A stretch of 64,000 nt of DNA from Pegoplata infirma (taxonomy: Eukaryota > Arthropoda > Insecta > Diptera > Anthomyiidae), in NCBI GenBank assembly GCA_963921195.1, contig OY992538.1, positions 231,315,462-231,379,461 of the forward strand, read 5' to 3'. Numbering within the stretch: position 1 is the stretch's first letter; each line of letters starts with the position of its first letter. The translations under genes and the position numbers were made by a program. Positions 57,709 through 64,000 of the stretch are shown in pieces. Below the pieces are notes generated by a model, which saw nothing but the letters and a program-made list of their open reading frames with translations, was not told the DNA's origin and did no database searches.

Positions 57709-58129
57709 ATGAGTGTCGCTGCAATGACAATGGACGATCAGAGACCTTTGATGAACACTTACGACAAAATGTCCAAACAATATGAACAAAATTTACATAA
57801 TACGTCACAGGGTGTTAGTAGTATTGGTGGTGCGGTTAACAACGCTGGTATATTGTCGGGACCAGCTTCACCCACACCATCTGGTTCTGAAGAACCAACT
57901 ACTTCCCACCACTCCCATCATGCGGGCTATCACCATGGTTCGCACCATCATCATCACCATCATCATTCGCATCACATGCATCATTCTACGCAACAACAGC
58001 AGCAGCAACATATTCAACTACCGGCCTCAAGGCCTGATTCGCCACCTTTACTACCACCTCATCATCAGGATACAGTTGCTGCTGCTGCCGCTATCGCTGC
58101 AGCCGAACAGCGCCAACGTTTACTCGAAG
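57709..58129 (+). CDS. First coding exon of a His/Gln/Ala-rich protein (partial gene)
   Basis: The frame starts at ATG 57709 after an in-frame TAA at 57676 and runs to a GAAG/GTATAT donor at 58129 (phase 1). It encodes about 140 residues starting MSVAAMTMDDQRPLMNTYDK. Two more in-frame ATGs (57724, 57730) could also initiate. The exon contains a proline/serine patch (SGPASPTPSGSEEP), a long histidine tract near 57940-57990, a six-glutamine run, SRPDSPPLLPPHH, then an alanine-rich helix ending AAAEQRQRLLE. There is no recognisable domain, and the downstream exons are not found in the remaining 6 kb. Such His/Gln-rich N-termini are common in fly neuronal and regulatory proteins. The preceding 450 bp is AT-rich and probably 5' UTR. 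I do not recognise the gene. Confidence 0.6.
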
Positions 58130-59880
58130 GTATATTTTTAAAACAAAAGTTTTTATAAAAATAAAATCTAAAAAAAAATATTTAAAATATTAAAAAAAAA
58201 TTATGCAAATTTATTGATAAATTCATTAAAAGTATGAAATTCTTAAAGAATTCAATATAAACTGTGTTTTCTTGTGTGTGTTTTGTGCGCAAAATTTTAA
58301 TATACAAAAAAAATATATTTAATAATTTCTAAAAAAAAAGTTGTAACTTTTTTCATAAATTTAATTTTATTTTCACATTTAATTTTTTTTGGGTGTTGTG
58401 GTTATTTTCTTTTTAATTTGCTTAGACTGTTACTGAGATGATATCGGTTGTAGACATTTGATTTGAAAAACATTCAGACAGCGAACACTCTTATTGACTC
58501 TTAAGAACTTTTCTGAAAAAATAAACTGTACAAATATTTTTCGTATATTTAAGTTTTAAGTAGTGAAGTGTTTTGCTTTTCGAAATTTACTAATTTTACA
58601 AAAAAAAATATATATTATTTTTAAATAAGAAATAAATAAAATGGTATAAAATATAATAATGAAAAAAAAAATATTAAAAAAGCTAAAAAGGCAGAAAAAA
58701 TATATAAAGAACAATAAAGAAAATCATAAATAATACATAGAAGTGTAATAAAGACAATTTATAAAGTGAAAAATAAAAAAAAATAAATAAAAATGGTTAA
58801 AAAAAACATTTGATAAAAAAATTCCAAAATATAGTTTTTAACAAAATCCAAATTAAAAATAACAAGTATTTTAATCAAATTCAAGAAAAAAATTTCAATG
58901 TGCTGTTTTTCCTCTCTACACATTTGCTTAGAGAGCCCTATTTATATATACAAAACTTCCCCTTACTTCTACTTCGTAAACACGACGTTCTCTATACATT
59001 TTTTTATAACCCGGTTATAATCGTTAAACGTGTTGTGTGTATACTTACAAGAAATTTTCTTATTCTTGTATTTTAATAAAAAAAAAGTAAAAAAAAAAAA
59101 AAATAACAAAAATATAAGCTAAATAGCAAATAATATATTAAAATAAATATATACGTAAAAAAATAAAACATAATTAAATAATAAGCAAATAAGCATATAT
59201 AAAATTAAAAATATTAAGCTAAAATATAACAAAAATCATGTTTTTAATAATTGTTCAAAAAATGTGTTACGCGTTTATTTTTAAATAGTGCAAAATTATG
59301 GTTATTGCATAAATTTCCATAAATTATTAATTAGTGAATAACTTTATGCATAACAACAGATAGTTTAGTTTAAAATATCACTTTAAGTTATTAATTTACA
59401 CATTGATACTGATTCTTAACCATGACTACCACATGACTAAAAAAGAAAAAGAAAAAAATATTTTACAAACCTGTTTTTGAACATAATTGTTAGGAGACAT
59501 AATAAATTTCTTTAAAATTTTACCATTATGCAAGATTTTTAATAAAATATATTGAAGATAGAGATGGTCTTATGACCAATTTATTTCTGCTTCTGACTTC
59601 TAGGAAGCGCCTGTCCTAATAACAGCTCTAGAAGGTCAAGGACTTAATAAGAGCTCACATAACTCAGGAAATACTGCTTAGTTAACTATGAAATTTTTAA
59701 TTTCTAGACAAGTAGAAACATTTTTTTCGGGTATTGGCATAGAACCAATGCCTGTTAGAGACAGATTGATATTAAAATTTATTTACAGTTTGATTTTTTT
59801 TAAGTAATTTTTAAAATATATAGAGGTTTATTCATAATAACCGAAGTATAACTAAAGTAGGTTTATTTGAAAATATGTAT
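58130..59880 (+). other. First intron of the His-rich gene, no recognised content
   Basis: Extremely A-rich sequence after the donor at 58130 with no tandem array, TIR pair or credible coding sequence. The reading frame at 58810-59076 has no features of a protein. Confidence 0.45.
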
Positions 59881-60150
59881 GCAATATCTACACTATTTCC
59901 AATTGTTAAACCATTCATTAACTACACCATTTCTAATTGTATTTTGAAATTTTTCAAATGTATTTTGTCCAAATTTATTTTAAAATTGTCTGAATATATT
60001 TTAAAATTTTCCAAATGAATTTTAAAATAGTCCAAATGTATTTTAAAATTGTCCAAAATTATTTTAAAATTGTCCAAATATGTATATATTAAAATTTTCC
60101 AAATGTAATTTACAATTGTCCAAATACAATTTAAAATTGTCCAAACCCTA
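59880..60150. repeat. TTTTAAAATTGTCCAAAT minisatellite
   Basis: Roughly 20-24-bp units of TATTTTAAAATTGTCCAAA. Further diverged blocks lie at 61890-61990 and 63180-63350, and inverted ones (ACATTTGGAAAATTCTAAAA) at 63290-63345 and 63615-63705. Confidence 0.75.
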
Positions 60151-60217
60151 GTAAAAATATTATACTAATTTTACTAAATAGATCTAATTTGATCCGTAAA
60201 ATGGTTGTATCAAATAC

Positions 60218-61860
60218 AGGCGCGGATCCAGGAATTTCACGCGGAAAGAAAATTATCAGATTCTAATAAAGTATCAGTTCCTATAACATTTTATTACTCG
60301 AGTTAAAATAATTTAATATGATCTTATATACTTTTATATAGTCATATTATTTCATATATGATCATGTGTGACACTATGTCTTGCGAGATAAATTTATATA
60401 ATAAATTTTGATGTGCGATTTTTTTAAGATATCGCCATACATAACTTTATGTTGTAACAAGTGGTCCCATGCATCATTGCAAATTTATAAGTGTTTTATA
60501 TAAAATTTTATATGACTCCATCTTAAAATTTTTTTCTAAGTTTTTTTCAAGGAACATTTTTTTTAACGCAAATATTTTCTAAGTGTTTTATATAAAATTA
60601 TATATGACTCCATTTTTTTTTAATTTTTCTAAGTTTTTCCAAGGACAAACTTTTCATGAGAATATTTTCTAAGTGGTTTATATAAAATTTAACATGACTC
60701 CATTTTTTAAAATTTTTCTAAGTTTTTTTCAAGAACAACTAATTTTTATTATTTTATTTTTTCAACTTTTTATTAAAAACAAAAAAAACATCCGATTTAT
60801 AAAATTGTATAAAATTTAATATAATTGGATATAATTTTATATCATTGGATTAGACCAAAATTCGTATCGAAGTCGATATAAAGTTATAAAAACTAATATT
60901 ATTATATAATATTCGATCAAATCTTATGAAACCATTTTTCGTATAAGATTATATCAAAATAGACACGAACCCATATTAAATTATATATTGCGTCATATCA
61001 TTTTTTTTACTCGGGTTCTAAAAAATTTTTCATATAGAAAAATTATTGGGTTCTTAGACAAATTTCAAAGGAAAATTTTTAGACACTATTTCAAAAGAAA
61101 AACTTACATATTCAGAAACACATTTCCTATAGAGAAATTCTCAGAATCTTCCAACATAAAAATTTTCAGATTCTGAGAGATTTTCCACGCAAAAAAAATC
61201 TAAGGTTTTGATATATTTTTCTATAGAAAATTTTTTCCTACAATAAAACATAGATTTTTGTAAACTTTTTCTATAGAAAAACTCACATATTCTAAAAGCT
61301 TTGTTAAACAAAGAAATTCTCAAATTATTTTAATAAAAAATTAAAAAATTAGGATATATGTATATTTAACTCTGATTCTGAGACGTTTTTCCTGTAGAAA
61401 TGTGATCCGATTCTGAGATGCAGAATTTTTTTTCTTGCAGAATTTTTTTTTGGCAGATTCTAAAACATTTTTTCTTGCAGATTTTTTTTTGGCAGATTCT
61501 AAAATATTCTCAGTTGCCGAGGATTTTTTTCTATAGCAAAGTTATAAGGCATTTTTCCTAACATTTGAGGTAATTTTTCATTCAAAAAAGTTCTTACATT
61601 CAGCGTCAAATAAATATCAAAATATTTTCTAAAGACAAACTCTGAAACTTTTTTATAAAAAATATTTGAGATAATACTTTTCCCTTAGAAAATGATAAGG
61701 AAAGTTATTCGGTAAGAAAATTATTGGCATTTATACTTCTTAGGATTTTTTACATCCTGGTAATTTTCTATCTATCTTTGTTCTTTTCCCTTCCTTTTTT
61801 CTTTCCTTTCATTTCCTTTCTTTTTTTTAAATCGTTTTGGGGGGGGGGGGGGGGGGGACA
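60218..61860 (+). mobile_element. GGCGCGGATCC-ended element with diverged satellite array
   Basis: Starts CAGGCGCGGATCCAGG. The interior includes diverged CTATAGAAAAATT / CAGATTCTGAGA units (61010-61700). It then has a pyrimidine tract (CCTTTCTTTTTTTTAAATCG) and a G homopolymer at about 61841-61858, the same order as at 2460-2592. The right terminus is not seen, so the end is approximate. Confidence 0.5.
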
Positions 61861-62018
61861 AATCCCATTCTAGCCCCAATTTTTTTTTCCAATTGTTTTT
61901 TGAAAATTTCCAAATGTCTTTAAAAGTTGTACTCAAAATTATACAAATGTGCTTTAAACTTTTCCAAATGTATTTTAAAAATTTCAAAATATATTTTTGG
62001 TTGAGGTCATAGAAAGTA

Positions 62019-62614
62019 CACATATGTATGTAGCCAAGGTCCAAAGCTTTCATTTGGACTTATTTTGGGCTCTTCTAACTCTAGAGCTATAAAAGGTTAA
62101 AATCTTGATGCTTTTTAACTTTTTCTCAGCAATTTTCTTACTTTTACATTTGTTTAATTGACTTAAAAAGTACTTGATGAAATTAACGTCGTTCGAAGGA
62201 AATCTAAAAATTAAAATCAAAATTTATCGCTTAAAGAACTGCTAAGAAAAAAAATTTATAAGACGGAGAGAGGATATGTAGTTTGAAATCTCTTAGCCCG
62301 GCCGAAGGCTGTCAACGCAAAAAAACTTATAAGGAAAAAAAATGCACAAGCCGAGCGATTATTTTCAAAGCACACGAAATCAATTACTTTAAGTCCTGCT
62401 ATGCAAAAAGGCTTTATAAGGTGGAGAGGATGGGTTTCATGCATGGAGTTTGAAACCCCTAAGGGCAGGCAACGCAGAAACATTTTTGAGGCAAAAAAAA
62501 GTTAAGAAAAGAGTACTTAAACTTTAATACTTAATATCTTTGGTACAAGAACGATTAGAAAACCCTTAAAAATCGAAGTTAAAGCTTAAGACGTTGGCTA
62601 CATACCTATATGTG
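62019..62614. mobile_element. CACATATG-ended element, TA duplication
   Basis: CACATATGTATGTAGCCAAG at the left, inverted CACATATAGGTATGTAGCCA at the right, with TA on both sides; 596 bp. Inside, CCCGGCCGAAGGC and two GTTTGAAA(A/C)(C/T)C(C/T)CT blocks resemble the centre of the 48129-48663 MITE. Confidence 0.65.
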
Positions 62615-63710
62615 TAGCCCACGTATATACTATTTTGAGATATTTATCAATTAAAAAAATATAATAAAATCGTGTTTAAGCGTTTAACGGGTTATTACAA
62701 TTAATCCATATATTGAAACTTTTGAATAAAATTTCTTCAAGCTTTCGAATGACACCAATTTTATTAAAATCTAAAAAGTGCTTTTTAAGATATTTAAGAA
62801 AAACATTTTGACTTTAACGACCCACCCGCCCACTCGAAAGAGGGCATGACCCCTAAAGTTTGACTGCACATTTTTACTCTGTGAGGTCCAAGGTAAAAAG
62901 TTAAAATAAAAATCGCGATTTCGGTAAACTGGTTTAGTTTAAACAGTTTTTTAGTAATGTCCAAATGTTAACTAATATTAAAAAAAAAATAAAAAGTTTT
63001 TTTTTTTAACTTTGTTAGGGACTTTCCGATATTCAAGTCAAAAAAAAAAAGTACCCAAAGACATTGCACTCCCTACACGTCGAATATTTTTTTTTGTAAT
63101 AATATTGGCCCTAAAAGGCAAATTTCCCGACCCTGAAGATTTCGAAAAAGGAAAATTTGCTCAACCCCATTCTCCATATATATATTTTTAAATTGTCCAA
63201 ATGTAATATAAAATTGTCCAATTGTACTTTAAATTTTTCCAAATGCATTTTTTAAATATTTTATGTAAATTCTACGTACCATATTTGAAATGCATTTGGA
63301 AAATTTTTAAATACAGTTAGACAATTTTAAAACACATTTGGATAACCAAGTTTGGTTATGTCGACGTACTGGCAAGAACCAAAGTACTTGACAAGTAGTG
63401 AATTACTTGACAAGTACGATGATACTTGACAAGTACCAGATACTTTACAAGTATCGTAGACCATTGTAATATATTTGTACTTGAATTTTTTCAAGTACAA
63501 GTATTGTAGTCTTTTATTTGATTTTTTTCTAATACTAGTAATGCATAAAATATTTAAAAAATTCTGTATACATTTTGCCCATCTATGTTTTAAAATATAT
63601 AAAGATAATTTTAAAATACATTTGATCATTTTTAAAATACATTTGGAAAATTCTAAAATGCATTTGGAAAATTCTAAAATACATTTGGAAAATTTTAAAA
63701 TACATACAGA

Positions 63711-63784
63711 GGGTGCTGTGGCTTAGTCGTTAGCACGTTGGACTACTAGCCAGCAAGCCTGGGTTCGATTCTCAGCTTAGGCAG
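63711..63784 (+). repeat. tRNA-like sequence, probably a tRNA-derived SINE head or tRNA pseudogene
   Basis: TGGCTTAGTCG resembles an RNA polymerase III A box, and GGTTCGATTC is a near-perfect B box about 40 nt downstream. A T-arm (CTGGG / CTCAG) and an anticodon-like stem (GTTGG / CCAGC) can be drawn. The acceptor ends (GGTGCTG and CTTAGGC) do not pair and the anticodon loop would be 8 nt, so this is not a normal functional tRNA. A poly-T run follows at about 63791. Confidence 0.5.
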
Positions 63785-64000
63785 AATAACATTTTTTTTC
63801 AGATATTTATTAGTTTCTATTTATAACTAATATCTATTGCAGCACACTTCTTCGTTGATTAATAGCACTAAATAGCTTATATTGTTGCGATACAACAACT
63901 GTACTCAAAATTACCAACACGCGCAATTACAGTGTAGCCATACTGAAGTGCTTTCAAAATCTTTCATCTCTTTTCTATCCCCTTTCCGAAAGAAGCATCA

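Noticed and set aside
57782..58141. A 119-residue frame overlapping the His-rich exon
   Set aside because: It is a +1 shadow of the CAT/CAC/CAG-rich exon. The main frame has the better start and ends at a donor in phase.

Overview
The window is strongly AT-rich nuclear DNA of a higher fly (Diptera: Brachycera, probably a calyptrate such as a blow fly, flesh fly or house fly). This is inferred from four things: the protein-coding exons (Ser/Asn/Gln/His-rich insect proteins with opa-type CAG/CAA runs), short GT-AG introns beside very long ones, a tRNA pseudouridine synthase of the PUS3/Deg1 type, and dispersed intronic repeats with calyptrate-style termini (CCGTCCGTCTGTCTGTC blocks and ends in TTACTTGTTTT). 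No species can be named from sequence alone. Less than a tenth of the window codes for protein.

Genes. (1) A plus-strand gene runs from the first coding exon in view at 4648 to a stop at 40385. It has seven coding exons that splice in frame into a protein of about 1489 residues with two C-terminal PDZ domains, and its introns reach 23 kb. (2) A single-exon minus-strand gene at 9810-10955 lies inside the first of these introns and encodes a putative secreted protein of 381 residues that I do not recognise. (3) A PUS3/Deg1-like tRNA pseudouridine synthase lies on the minus strand (47817 down to 40926, seven exons, 508 residues). It is tail-to-tail with the PDZ gene. (4) The first coding exon of a His/Gln/Ala-rich plus-strand gene starts at 57709 and continues beyond what I can trace.

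Repeats. The introns and intergenic DNA are packed with non-autonomous DNA transposons, many nested two to four deep, and many bounded by terminal inverted repeats (TIRs) with readable target-site duplications (TSDs). Several are almost complete palindromes. Distinct groups include CAC...GTG elements with 2-bp duplications, hAT-like elements with 8-bp duplications, Harbinger-like elements with 3-bp duplications, and one element with a 7-bp duplication. Two empty sites can be read within the window itself. The largest structure is an imperfect foldback of about 8 kb (48.66-56.76 kb, centre near 55.56 kb). Its left arm was later invaded by a 3.9-kb element carrying a satellite array and by a palindromic element that itself carries a hAT-like element.

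A satellite family based on a 34-bp unit made of two short palindromes recurs at about six places. In two of these it lies beside a GGCGCGGATCC-type terminus, which suggests that a transposon has spread it.

Limits. Introns were delimited by reading splice signals and frame by eye. Transposon superfamilies were assigned from TIR and TSD form only, because no transposase of useful length is encoded here.
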